Assembly (NCBI RefSeq): GCF_014199445.1
Contig: NZ_JACIJS010000008.1
Location: 1-64,000 of the forward strand
Length of the DNA stretch: 64,000 nt
Direction of reading: 5' to 3'
From: Rubricella aquisinus
GTDB taxonomy: Bacteria > Pseudomonadota > Alphaproteobacteria > Rhodobacterales > Rhodobacteraceae
Positions 1 through 8,366 of this stretch are shown piece by piece (the stretch's first letter is position 1; every line of letters begins with the position of its first letter). The translations under genes and the position numbers were made by a program. The notes beneath the pieces were generated by a model. The model had not been told where the DNA came from, did no database searches, and saw nothing but the letters and a program-made list of their open reading frames with translations.

Positions 1-90
1 CCGGAGGATACCAATGTAGCAAAAGTTTCGCGCTGAAGCGCGGCTTTTTCGTCTGAAGACGAAGGCTTCAACCAAATCAGGGACAGTGAA
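1..90 (-). mobile_element. Outer end of an IS200/IS605-type element, cut by the window edge
   Basis: About 65 bp up to position 90 nearly match positions 63107-63168, the outer end of the IS200-like remnant near the right edge. Both carry a CGCGCTGAAGCGCG mini-hairpin and a TTCGTC/GACGAA hairpin, and both end in GTGAA followed by TTGGGACG. Such subterminal hairpins are typical ends of this family, so an element probably extends leftwards out of the window on the minus strand. No transposase coding is visible here. The GGATACCAATG at 7-17 is inverted relative to the other copy. Confidence 0.6.
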
Positions 91-143
91 TTGGGACGGG
101 CGGCGCGTGTCGGGGGCAGGCCGGTTTCTCATGCCTGCGGATT

Positions 144-836
144 TTAGTCCGCGTAGTGGACCGTGGCCCCCGCAGGGGCCGCAAGGATCGCGCGGATCGG
201 GGCCTCAAGTGCGCTGGTCGTTGCCAGAGCCTGATCGAGCGCGTCGTGCTTTTCCTGACCCTGTATCAAGATATGGATATGGGTTGCGGTTTGTAGCACC
301 GGGGCGGTGAGCGTCAGGCGCGGTTCTGCCGCACCGGGGGCGCGCATCGGGATCACCGTCGGGGCTGTGGCGGCGAGCGCCTCTGCCAGCCGATCCCCAC
401 CGGGAAAAAGCGATGCGGTGTGCATATCCGCCCCCATCCCCAACACGCAGACATCAAGGGGAAGGACCGGCAGTACATGCTCGGTCACTTCGGCGGCGGC
501 CTCTTCCGGGGTCAGGCCCGGCGTCGGGTTCAACTGGATCAGGCGGGCGGCGGCGGCTTCGTTCTGGAGCAGGGTTTCGCGCAGCAGCTTTGCGTTCGCC
601 CGGTCGTGATCGGCGGGCACCAGCCGCTCATCGGTGAGCATGACGCGCACCACAGACCAGTCAAGTTTCTCGCGGCTCATGGCCTCCAGAAACGGGCCGG
701 GAGTGCTGCCGCCGGGCACGGCGAGGGTCGCGTGGCCCTTTGCCTCGATCGTTTGGGAGAGTTGGGCGACGCAGGTGCGCGCAAGGCGTTGCGCCTGCTG
801 CGCGCGGCTGTCGTAGCGGACCATCCGGGGGGTCAT
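144..836 (-). CDS. pgl: 6-phosphogluconolactonase
   Basis: Hydrolyses 6-phosphogluconolactone to 6-phosphogluconate in the cytoplasm, the step after Zwf in the oxidative pentose-phosphate and Entner-Doudoroff routes. The 230-residue protein has the usual bacterial length and the family's landmarks: an early GGSTPGPF phosphate-binding loop, LTDERLVPADHDRAN, and a central LGMGADMHTASLFPG. The ATG overlaps the zwf stop in an ATGA, so the two are translationally coupled. It is the last visible gene of the aglE-to-pgl run. Identification rests on motifs and the partner gene. Confidence 0.95.
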   Translation of the reverse strand: MTPRMVRYDSRAQQAQRLARTCVAQLSQTIEAKGHATLAVPGGSTPGPFLEAMSREKLDWSVVRVMLTDERLVPADHDRANAKLLRETLLQNEAAAARLIQLNPTPGLTPEEAAAEVTEHVLPVLPLDVCVLGMGADMHTASLFPGGDRLAEALAATAPTVIPMRAPGAAEPRLTLTAPVLQTATHIHILIQGQEKHDALDQALATTSALEAPIRAILAAPAGATVHYAD

Positions 837-2293
837 ACCGAAATCTCCCGCCAGCGGCGGCCATCCCGGTGCAACAGCGCCAGCGCGTCCTCCGGGCCAG
901 AGCCGCCCGCGTCATAAGGCTGGGGTTTGCGCGCGCGCTCGGCCCATTCTGCGATGATCGGATCGGTCCAGGCCCAAGCGGCCTCAACCTCATCGCCGCG
1001 CATGAACAGGGTCTGATCGCCCCGGATCACGTCCATGATCAGCCGTTCATAGGCATCCGGCATCCCCTCGGATTGCGGACCAAGCGCATCGGCAAAGGAC
1101 ATATCGAGCGGCACATCGACAAGGCGCATCCCGCCCGGTCCCGGCTCCTTGATCGTCATGCGTAGGGTGATGCCCTCATCCGGTTGCAGGCGAATTATGA
1201 GCGAGTTTGTGGCGTGGCTCGGCAAGGTGGGGAACAGGCTATGGGGTGGCTCCTTGAACACCACCGCAATCTCCGACATGCGACCGCGCAGCTTTTTGCC
1301 GGTGCGAAGGTAGAAGGGCGTGCCATTCCAGCGCCAATTGGCGACATGCACCTTAAGGGCGACATAGCTTTCGGTCGTGCTGTCGGGGTTTTCGGCGTCG
1401 GTGCAATAATCAGGCTCCGTCGCGGTGGCGCGGTATTGGCCACGCACGGTATCGGCAGGTTTCACCGGCTCAAGGGAGCGGATCACCTTCAGCTTTTCAT
1501 CGCGCACATAGTCAGCGGAATACTGGGCGGGCGGCTCCATCGCGGTGAGGCACAAAAGCTGCATCAGGTGGTTTTGCACCATGTCCCGCATCGCGCCCGA
1601 TTTGTCGTAATAGGCCCCACGCCCACCAACGCCGAGGCTCTCTGACACCGTGATCTGGATGTGATCCACATGGCGCGCGTTCCACAACGGCTCAAACAGC
1701 GCGTTGGCAAAGCGGACGGCCATAAGGTTTTGCACCGTCTCTTTGCCGAGGTAATGGTCGATCCGGTAGACTTGGCTTTCGTCAAAACACTGGGACAGTT
1801 GCGCGTTCAGCGCCTGCGCGGAGGCAAGGTCATGGCCCAGCGGCTTTTCGACCACGATGCGGCTGGTTGAGGTGGCGATCCCGGTGGAGGACAGACGGCC
1901 CGCGATCTCCCCAAACAGGAAGGGCGCGACGGAGAGGTAGAAGGCGCGGATATGGTCCGGCTGCTCATCCAGCCGGGTGCGCAGATCGGCCCAGCCCTCC
2001 TCGCCGGAGGCATCGACATGCTGGTAATGCAACTGGCCAAGGAATGTCTTGGTCACGTCCTTATCGAGCGCATCCTTGCCGATGAACGTCTCAAGCGCTT
2101 CGCGCACCATGTCGCGAAAGCCCTTGTCGGTAAGCTTGGAGCGGGCCGCGCCAATGATCCGCGCGTTTTGCGGCATCTGGCCTGCGCACATCCGGCGATA
2201 AAGACCGGGCAAAATCTTGCGGCGGGCAAGGTCGCCCGTCGCCCCGAAGATCACAAGGTCAAACGGATCAACTGGAATTACGCGTGATACCAT
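833..2293 (-). CDS. zwf: Glucose-6-phosphate 1-dehydrogenase
   Basis: Oxidises glucose-6-phosphate to 6-phosphogluconolactone with NADP+ or NAD+. The 486 residues match the family length. Visible features are the N-terminal Rossmann motif FGATGDLARRK and the active-site RIDHYLGKE near residue 180. GGGAG lies about nine bases before the ATG. It starts four bases after the kinase gene and overlaps pgl by four, so it belongs to the sugar operon. The context suggests that glucose released from alpha-glucosides is channelled into the Entner-Doudoroff or pentose-phosphate route after phosphorylation by a glucokinase not seen here. Confidence 0.97.
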   Translation of the reverse strand: MVSRVIPVDPFDLVIFGATGDLARRKILPGLYRRMCAGQMPQNARIIGAARSKLTDKGFRDMVREALETFIGKDALDKDVTKTFLGQLHYQHVDASGEEGWADLRTRLDEQPDHIRAFYLSVAPFLFGEIAGRLSSTGIATSTSRIVVEKPLGHDLASAQALNAQLSQCFDESQVYRIDHYLGKETVQNLMAVRFANALFEPLWNARHVDHIQITVSESLGVGGRGAYYDKSGAMRDMVQNHLMQLLCLTAMEPPAQYSADYVRDEKLKVIRSLEPVKPADTVRGQYRATATEPDYCTDAENPDSTTESYVALKVHVANWRWNGTPFYLRTGKKLRGRMSEIAVVFKEPPHSLFPTLPSHATNSLIIRLQPDEGITLRMTIKEPGPGGMRLVDVPLDMSFADALGPQSEGMPDAYERLIMDVIRGDQTLFMRGDEVEAAWAWTDPIIAEWAERARKPQPYDAGGSGPEDALALLHRDGRRWREISV

Positions 2294-2297
2294 CGGT

Positions 2298-3245
2298 TTA
2301 GGCTCCCGGAAGGTGGGTCAGTTCGGAAAGGCGCGGCAAGTCCGCCCCACGGCGCGAACAGGTCACTGCCGCAGCACCGGCGCAGAATTGCAGCATTTCC
2401 GTCAATCCATCAACGGTCATGTTCGCAATTGCAGCATGGCCGTTGCCGTTTCGCATCAATTGAAAGAGGAGTGCGGCCTGAAACGTGTCGCCCGCGCCCA
2501 CCGTGTCGATCACTTTGACACTCGGTGGCGTGACGCGCGCGGTGAGGCCAGAGGCCGTCCAGCCTTGCGCAGCATCGCCGCCATCGGTGACGACGACGAG
2601 TTTCGCGCCCGCGCTCAGGGCATCGGTGGCAAACGCCTCATGGCTCACGCCTGGATGGAGCACGTCGAGGTCTTCGGCGCTGATCTTGACCACGTCGACG
2701 GCAGGAAAGAACGCCTTAACGCGGGCTTTCCACACCTCCATATCCGGCTCGACACTGGGACGGATATTGGGATCGAGGGACACGAGACGGTCGCCCGCAT
2801 TGGCCGCTAATTGCGCCATCGCGTCGGCCACGGGGGGCACGGCGATGGAATAGGAGCCGAAATGGAGGCCCGCCACATCCGCGCCAAGCGACGGCACATC
2901 AGAGAGCGACACGCCGGTATCAGCGGTCGCATTGGCATGAAACGCATAGGCCGGGTGGCCTTCGGGGTTCAGGCCGACAAGGCTCACGGTCGTCAAGCGG
3001 CTGGTATCAAGCAGATAGTCCCCGCGCACGCCCTCATCCGCCAGCACCTTGCGCAGGCGGGTGCCAAGCAGGTCATCCGACAACGCCGTGAACAGGCCCG
3101 ATTGCCCGCCCAACCGGGCCATCCCTATTGCCACGTTGAAGGGGGAGCCGCCCGCGCGCGCCTCAAATCCCAGCGCGCCGGGGCCATCCTCTGACCCGAG
3201 GAAAAAGTCGAACAGCGCCTCACCACAGACCAAAAACATCAGCAT
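2298..3245 (-). CDS. frk: PfkB-family carbohydrate kinase, probably fructokinase
   Basis: Cytoplasmic ATP-dependent sugar kinase of the ribokinase/PfkB family, 315 residues. The N-terminal CGEALFDFF, the GGSPFNVAIGMARLG sugar-binding stretch and the C-terminal DTVGAGDTFQAALL anion-hole/catalytic-Asp motif are all present. Its place between an alpha-glucoside importer and zwf favours fructokinase, acting on fructose freed from sucrose or turanose; the substrate is inferred. An in-frame ATG two codons downstream (3239) has better spacing to AAGGGG and could be the true start. The gene is 100 bp downstream of aglK, with a hairpin in between. Confidence 0.85.
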   Translation of the reverse strand: MLMFLVCGEALFDFFLGSEDGPGALGFEARAGGSPFNVAIGMARLGGQSGLFTALSDDLLGTRLRKVLADEGVRGDYLLDTSRLTTVSLVGLNPEGHPAYAFHANATADTGVSLSDVPSLGADVAGLHFGSYSIAVPPVADAMAQLAANAGDRLVSLDPNIRPSVEPDMEVWKARVKAFFPAVDVVKISAEDLDVLHPGVSHEAFATDALSAGAKLVVVTDGGDAAQGWTASGLTARVTPPSVKVIDTVGAGDTFQAALLFQLMRNGNGHAAIANMTVDGLTEMLQFCAGAAAVTCSRRGADLPRLSELTHLPGA

Positions 3246-3265
3246 GACCCCTTTTCACATAAGTG

Positions 3266-3294
3266 GGGCGCGTGTTCGGCCCAAACACGCGCCC
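3266..3294 (-). promoter_or_regulatory. Intercistronic hairpin between aglK and the fructokinase gene
   Basis: A perfect 11-bp stem (GGGCGCGTGTT pairing with AACACGCGCCC) with a 7-base loop. A weaker stem, CAGATAC/GTATCTG, lies beside it at 3304-3326. No U tract follows on the minus strand. A partial attenuator or mRNA-processing/stability hairpin separating the transport and catabolic halves is more likely than a full terminator. Confidence 0.45.
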
Positions 3295-3345
3295 TTTGGG
3301 CAGCAGATACACCGTTCAGGTATCTGCCGCCAATCCCCTTAGGGA

Positions 3346-4446
3346 TTACTTGTAGAAAAAGCTCTGCCCGGATGCGTCGAACAGATGCATTTTGTTCTCC
3401 GCACAGGTCAGGCTCAGCCGGTCGCCACGGTTCACATCCGCGATGCCGGGAATTTTCGCGATGACGCTGTCATCCCCATCTGCCGTCTTGAAATAGACGA
3501 CGGTGACTTCGCCCAGCTTTTCGGTGATCTCCACTTCGCCGGAATAGACGATCGGATCGCCTTCGCCCGCGACAAGGAGGTCTTCGGGGCGGATGCCAAA
3601 GGACACGGTGTCCCCCACTTTCGCATCGGCCGAGGCGACGGGCACGCTCGCTATGCCGCCATCGTCGATATCGACCGCCGTTGCGTCGCCAACCGCAGTG
3701 ACCTTCGCGGACAGGAGGTTCATCTTCGGGGAGCCGATGAATTGCGCAACGAATGTGTTTTGGGGCCGCTCATACAATTGCAGCGGGGTGCCGACCTGCC
3801 CGATGGTATGGGTCTTGTTGTTCAGCACCACGATGCGGGTGGCGAGCGTCATCGCCTCCACCTGATCATGGGTCACATAGATCATCGTGGAATTCGGCAT
3901 GTCCTCTTTCAACTGCGCAATCTCGATCCTTGTGTCGACGCGCAACGCGGCATCAAGGTTCGAGAGCGGCTCGTCAAAGAGGTAGACTTTGGGATCCCGC
4001 ACGATGGAGCGCCCGATGGCCACACGCTGCCGCTGACCACCAGACAGGGCCTTTGGCAAGCGATCAAGATAGGAATCAAGCTGAAGGATCTTGGCTGCTT
4101 TCTGCACGCGGGCGTCGATCTCCGCCTTGTCCATCTTGGCCACTTTGAGCGCGAAGGTCATGTTGTCATAGACCGTCATGTGCGGATAAAGCGCGTAGGA
4201 CTGGAACACCATCGCGATGCCCCGCTTGGATGGCGGCACGTCGTTCATCCGCTCATCGTCGATATAAAAGTCCCCCGCCGTGATCGTCTCAAGCCCCGCG
4301 ATCATCCGCAGAAGCGTGGACTTACCGCAGCCCGATGGGCCAACGAACACGATGAGTTCGCCGGTCTTGATGTCGAGGTTGATATCCTTGAGGACTTCGA
4401 CCGTTCCGTAGGACTTTCCCACGTCCTTGAGCAAAAGCGATGCCAT
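3346..4446 (-). CDS. aglK: Alpha-glucoside ABC transporter, ATP-binding subunit
   Basis: Energises import of alpha-glucosides across the inner membrane with AglF and AglG. The 366-residue protein has the MalK/UgpC layout: Walker A GPSGCGKST near residue 37, signature LSGGQRQR near 135, Walker B leading into DEPLSNLD, the switch His in YVTHDQVEAMT, and a C-terminal TOBE-like regulatory region after about residue 240. The start is supported by GGGAGGAAAAC before the ATG. It follows aglA by 21 bases, the E-F-G-A-K order known from Sinorhizobium alpha-glucoside systems. Confidence 0.93.
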   Translation of the reverse strand: MASLLLKDVGKSYGTVEVLKDINLDIKTGELIVFVGPSGCGKSTLLRMIAGLETITAGDFYIDDERMNDVPPSKRGIAMVFQSYALYPHMTVYDNMTFALKVAKMDKAEIDARVQKAAKILQLDSYLDRLPKALSGGQRQRVAIGRSIVRDPKVYLFDEPLSNLDAALRVDTRIEIAQLKEDMPNSTMIYVTHDQVEAMTLATRIVVLNNKTHTIGQVGTPLQLYERPQNTFVAQFIGSPKMNLLSAKVTAVGDATAVDIDDGGIASVPVASADAKVGDTVSFGIRPEDLLVAGEGDPIVYSGEVEITEKLGEVTVVYFKTADGDDSVIAKIPGIADVNRGDRLSLTCAENKMHLFDASGQSFFYK

Positions 4447-4467
4447 GTTTTCCTCCCGTTTATTCTT

Positions 4468-6126
4468 TTATGATTCCAGCTGCGCAAAGAACGCCTGATA
4501 GGGCGGCAGCATGACGTTTCGATCTTCCAGATAGGCGTTGAAGGGCGTGGCCATGTCCTGCCGCCAATTGCCATCCGGCAGGGTGACAGACAGGCCCGCA
4601 TTGCTCAGGTTGAAGGCACAAAACAACGTCTCCCCCCCCTCGATATGCCGGGTCAGCGTGACGATGCTGTCATCGCAGAAGCCCAGTTCCAGCGTGCCTT
4701 GCGCCAGCGACGGATGCGCCTTTCGGAACGCGATCATCTGGCGATAAGCGTTGAGCATGGAGCCATCGTCGCGGTCCTGCACGGCGACCGCGCGGGCCAA
4801 ATGCTCCATCGCGACGGGCAGCCACGGCTTGGCCTCAGAAAAGCCCGCATAGGAATTGTCCTGCTGCCAGACCATCGGCGTGCGGCAGCCATCGCGGCCC
4901 TTGAATTTCGGCCAGAAGCGGATGCCGTAGGGATCCTGCAATTCCTCAAAGGACACATAGGCCTCAGTAAGGCCCAATTCCTCGCCTTGGTACAGACACA
5001 CGGTCCCCTTGAGGCTCAGCAGGAGGGCTGCGTAGAGCTTTTTCGCCTCTTCCCCGAGGTTCCAGCGGCTCGCATGGCGCACAACGTCATGGTTGGAGAA
5101 CGCCCAGCAGGCCCAGCCATCCCCGATGCCTTGCTCAAACATCGTGAGCACGTTTTTCACGCGTGTTCCATCCAGCGGCGTGGGCGACAGGAAGTCAAAG
5201 GCATAGCACATATGCACCTTGTCCCCGCCGGAGGTGTATTCGGCCTGAATCTCCATCCCCCGCTGCGCATCGCCTACCTCACCCACAGAGGTGATCGCGT
5301 CATACTCATCCAAGAGCCCGCGGAAGCGTTGCAGGAACGCGATATTCTCTGGCCGGTTCTTGGAATAGAGGTGGTTTTGCCAGTTATAGGGGTTCACCGC
5401 CGGGGCGATGGTGTCGTTGCGGTCAGCTGGGTCCAGCGCCGGGTTGGAGCGCAACTCCTGATCATGGAAATAGAAGTTGATCGTATCAAGGCGGAAGCCA
5501 TCGACACCGCGATCCAGCCAGAACCGGGTCACGTCCAACAGCGCGTCCTGCACCTCGGCGTTGTGCAGGTTCAGGTCCGGCTGTTCCTTGAGGAAGTTGT
5601 GCAGGTAATACTGCATCCGGTCCCCATCCCATTCCCATGCGGAGCCGCCAAAGATCGACAGCCAGTTGTTGGGCGGGGTGCCGTCCGGGTTCGCGTCGGC
5701 CCAGACATACCAGTCGGATTTCGGGTTTTCGCGGCTATGGCGGCTTTCGGCAAACCACGGGTGCTGATCGGAGGTGTGCGACAACACCAGATCAATCATG
5801 ACCTTCAGGCCAAGCTGATGCGCGCGCGCGACCAGCGCGTCAAAATCCCCCAACGTGCCGAACATCGGATCGACATCGCGGTAGTCCGACACGTCATACC
5901 CGAAATCGAGCATCGGCGAGCGGAAGAACGGGGAAATCCAGATCGCATCCACCCCAAGGCTCGCGATATGGGGCAGGCGGTGGATGATGCCAGCCAGATC
6001 GCCGACACCATCCCCGTTGGAGTCTTGGAAAGAGCGGGGATAGATCTGATAGATCACGGCCCCACGCCACCAATCCTTGTCTACACCCGGCTCAAGCGCG
6101 GGCTGAACAGCAGACAAAGCGTTCAT
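4468..6126 (-). CDS. aglA: Alpha-glucosidase, GH13 family
   Basis: Cleaves imported alpha-glucosides (maltose, sucrose, trehalose or isomers) to monosaccharides; no signal peptide, so cytoplasmic. The 552 residues show the GH13 regions in order: WRGAVIYQIYPRSFQD near the start, DLVLSHTSDQHPWF, the nucleophile in DGFRLDTINFY, the acid/base in SVGEVGD, and FSNHDVVRH. AAGGATGA precedes the ATG, and aglG ends 11 bases upstream. Placement inside the transporter operon is the classical agl arrangement. The exact disaccharide preference cannot be read from the sequence. Confidence 0.93.
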   Translation of the reverse strand: MNALSAVQPALEPGVDKDWWRGAVIYQIYPRSFQDSNGDGVGDLAGIIHRLPHIASLGVDAIWISPFFRSPMLDFGYDVSDYRDVDPMFGTLGDFDALVARAHQLGLKVMIDLVLSHTSDQHPWFAESRHSRENPKSDWYVWADANPDGTPPNNWLSIFGGSAWEWDGDRMQYYLHNFLKEQPDLNLHNAEVQDALLDVTRFWLDRGVDGFRLDTINFYFHDQELRSNPALDPADRNDTIAPAVNPYNWQNHLYSKNRPENIAFLQRFRGLLDEYDAITSVGEVGDAQRGMEIQAEYTSGGDKVHMCYAFDFLSPTPLDGTRVKNVLTMFEQGIGDGWACWAFSNHDVVRHASRWNLGEEAKKLYAALLLSLKGTVCLYQGEELGLTEAYVSFEELQDPYGIRFWPKFKGRDGCRTPMVWQQDNSYAGFSEAKPWLPVAMEHLARAVAVQDRDDGSMLNAYRQMIAFRKAHPSLAQGTLELGFCDDSIVTLTRHIEGGETLFCAFNLSNAGLSVTLPDGNWRQDMATPFNAYLEDRNVMLPPYQAFFAQLES

Positions 6127-6137
6127 TCAAGTCATCC

Positions 6138-7289
6138 TTACTTGACGGACCCGGCCAACAGGCCGCGGACCAGAAAACGTTGCATTGAGAAAAACACGAC
6201 CAGCGGCACCGCGATGGACACGAAAGCCGCCGTCGCAAGGATGCCCCAATCGCCACCACGCGAGCCCAAAAGGTCATCCGCGATCTTCACGGTCATCACC
6301 TTCGCCTCATCGTTGGAGGGCAAGAACACCTTGGCCACCAGAAGGTCATTCCATGTCCACAGGAACTGGAAAATGGCGAAGGCCGCGAGCGCCGGGAAGC
6401 TCAGGGGCAGCACGATCTTGGTGAACACCTCAAAATCAGTGGCACCATCGACCTTGGCGCTTTCGATGATATCGCGCGGCAGGCCAACCATGTAATTGCG
6501 CAACAAATACACGGCGAGCGGCAGGCCAAAGGCCGTATGCGCCATCCAGATCCCAAGGAAGCTTTGCCCCACCCCGATTGTGTTGTGCAGATTGAGCATC
6601 GGCACCAGCGCAAGCTGCAAGGGCACCACCAAGAGGCCAACCACACCCGCGATCAACAGACCCCTGCCGGGGAAGTCCATCCAGGCGAGCGCATAGGCCG
6701 CGAAGGCCGCGATCAGGATCGGAATGATCGTGGCCGGGATCGTCACCGTCAGCGTGTTGATGAACGCAAGGTCCATGTTATTCGCCGTCAGAACGTTCCG
6801 GTAATTGTCGAGCGTGAATTGCGGCGGGGTTTCAGCGGCGAAATAGACCCGCTCCCCCCGGCTTCCCGGTTCTTCGGGCGAGGTGAAGATGTAGGAGCCA
6901 TCGGCATTGATGACGAGCGTTTCCCCGTCGCCAATATCGGCCACCTGCCCTGCGGGATATTCAGCGGGCGCGCGACCGCGCGTGCCGAATGCGGTGATCG
7001 TACCGGTGCCGTCGCCAAACGCCTCACGCACCTCTTCATCCGTAAAGATGTTGCCATTGACGGTATAGATGCCGTCATTGAGCGTGGCTTGCGTCTCTGT
7101 CCGGCCACGGAAGGTCAGTTCCACCGAAAACGGCGCCTGCCACCAGCCCGAGGCCGAGATTTGATCCCGGTCCCGGAAGGACGACACCAACAAGCCAATC
7201 GTCGGGATCAGCCACAACAGCACCATAAACACGACCGAGCCGCTGACGACCCAAGACAGCGCTGATTTCTTTCCTGCAATTCCATCCAT
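6138..7289 (-). CDS. aglG: Alpha-glucoside ABC transporter permease AglG
   Basis: Inner-membrane permease of the MalG type, 383 residues from the ATG at 7289, chosen because AGGGAG lies nine bases upstream; a GTG at 7316 would overlap aglF. A first membrane segment is followed by a large predicted periplasmic insert of about 120 residues, as known for AglG and unlike the shorter MalG. The C-terminal half holds the remaining segments and the EAA loop (ESAKVDGATDFEVFTKIVLPL) that docks on AglK. It partners with AglF. Confidence 0.9.
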   Translation of the reverse strand: MDGIAGKKSALSWVVSGSVVFMVLLWLIPTIGLLVSSFRDRDQISASGWWQAPFSVELTFRGRTETQATLNDGIYTVNGNIFTDEEVREAFGDGTGTITAFGTRGRAPAEYPAGQVADIGDGETLVINADGSYIFTSPEEPGSRGERVYFAAETPPQFTLDNYRNVLTANNMDLAFINTLTVTIPATIIPILIAAFAAYALAWMDFPGRGLLIAGVVGLLVVPLQLALVPMLNLHNTIGVGQSFLGIWMAHTAFGLPLAVYLLRNYMVGLPRDIIESAKVDGATDFEVFTKIVLPLSFPALAAFAIFQFLWTWNDLLVAKVFLPSNDEAKVMTVKIADDLLGSRGGDWGILATAAFVSIAVPLVVFFSMQRFLVRGLLAGSVK

Positions 7290-7302
7290 TGATCCGTCTC
7301 CC

Positions 7303-8283
7303 TCAGCGCATTTCACGGCGGGCTTGCACGATGTTCCAGATCATCACTGGAAGCACGACAAGCATGATGACAAAGGCCACAGCGGTGGCGCGCCCATCAT
7401 CGCGGAACATGAAGCTCATCATGTAGCTGGGCAGGATTTCCGTCCCGAAATTGCCGCCCGTCATGGTGTACACGATGTCGAAAACCTTAAGTACGAGGAT
7501 GGTGATCGTCGTCCAGACAACCACGATGGTCCCCATGATTTGCGGCACCTTGATCTGGAAGAAAATCTGCAAGGGGTTCGCGCCGTCGATCACGGCGGCC
7601 TCGATCGTTTCCTCCGGGATACCGCGCAGCGCGGCAGACAGGATCACCATGGCAAAGCCGGTTTGGATCCACACAAGGATGACCATCAGGAAGAAGTTGT
7701 TCCAGAACGGTATCTGCAACACATCCACCGGATCAGCCCCGAAAATCCCCATCCGCAACGCATTGATCAGGCCGATATCGCCATCAACCGCATAAACGAA
7801 TTTCCAGATCAGGGACGCGCCCACAAAGCTGATCGCCATGGGCATAAAGATCAGGGATTTCGCGATATTGCCCCAAGACAGGCGGTCGGTCAGTTGCGCG
7901 GCCAACAGGCCAAAGGCCGTCGCCATCGCGGGCACCACGATCACCCAAAGAAGGTTGTTGGTGAAGGCGGTGCGGAATTCCTCCGCCTCAAGAAGTGCCA
8001 GATAATTGCCCAGCCCGATAAACTCGTCCCCATCGCGATTATAGAGCGACCGCAGGAAGGAGCCGATCACCGGATAGACCAGATACAGGCTCAACGCGAA
8101 GATCGCAGGCATCAGGAACAGCCACGGGCGCACTTGTGTCGCGCGGCGGATGTTGTCGCCTGCCTTCTCTCCCTTTGCGGGGAAGATCACCTTGTCGAGG
8201 ATAAGATTGGAGAAATAGAAATACCCGATACATCCGCCGACGCCGACGATGATCGTGATTATCCCCTGAATCATGGGATTCAT
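7303..8283 (-). CDS. aglF: Alpha-glucoside ABC transporter permease AglF
   Basis: Inner-membrane MalF-like permease, 326 residues. The ATG at 8283 is preferred over an upstream in-frame codon at 8352 because GGGAGTG lies about seven bases before it and the protein then begins with a hydrophobic segment. A second hydrophobic region follows near residue 55. The EAA motif (EAAVIDGANPLQIFFQIKVPQI) sits in the last third. It ends 13 bases before aglG. The gap to aglE holds a strong hairpin, which may set the ratio of binding protein to permease. Confidence 0.9.
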   Translation of the reverse strand: MNPMIQGIITIIVGVGGCIGYFYFSNLILDKVIFPAKGEKAGDNIRRATQVRPWLFLMPAIFALSLYLVYPVIGSFLRSLYNRDGDEFIGLGNYLALLEAEEFRTAFTNNLLWVIVVPAMATAFGLLAAQLTDRLSWGNIAKSLIFMPMAISFVGASLIWKFVYAVDGDIGLINALRMGIFGADPVDVLQIPFWNNFFLMVILVWIQTGFAMVILSAALRGIPEETIEAAVIDGANPLQIFFQIKVPQIMGTIVVVWTTITILVLKVFDIVYTMTGGNFGTEILPSYMMSFMFRDDGRATAVAFVIMLVVLPVMIWNIVQARREMR

Positions 8284-8315
8284 CGCGTCACTCCCTGAAT
8301 TTTTTGTTATTTTGT

Positions 8316-8344
8316 GGGTCCGCGCGGGCGTGCCGCGCGGACCC
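8316..8344 (-). promoter_or_regulatory. Intercistronic stem-loop between aglE and aglF
   Basis: A perfect 12-bp GC-rich stem (GGGTCCGCGCGG pairing with CCGCGCGGACCC, loop GCGTG) lies between the binding-protein stop and the permease start. On the coding strand it is followed by an A-rich rather than U-rich tract, so a terminator is unlikely. Similar hairpins after binding-protein genes are known to protect the upstream mRNA and reduce downstream expression, as in malE-malF. Confidence 0.6.
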
Positions 8345-8366
8345 TGAGCCACTTATTGCGTGGTCT

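Noticed and set aside
4645-6495. A 1.85-kb open frame on the plus strand opposite aglA and aglG
   Set aside because: Same shadow effect; the minus strand encodes a well-supported GH13 enzyme and permease.
8316-8344. Intrinsic terminator after aglE
   Set aside because: The stem is strong, but an A-rich tract follows on the coding strand and aglF with its own ribosome site comes directly after.
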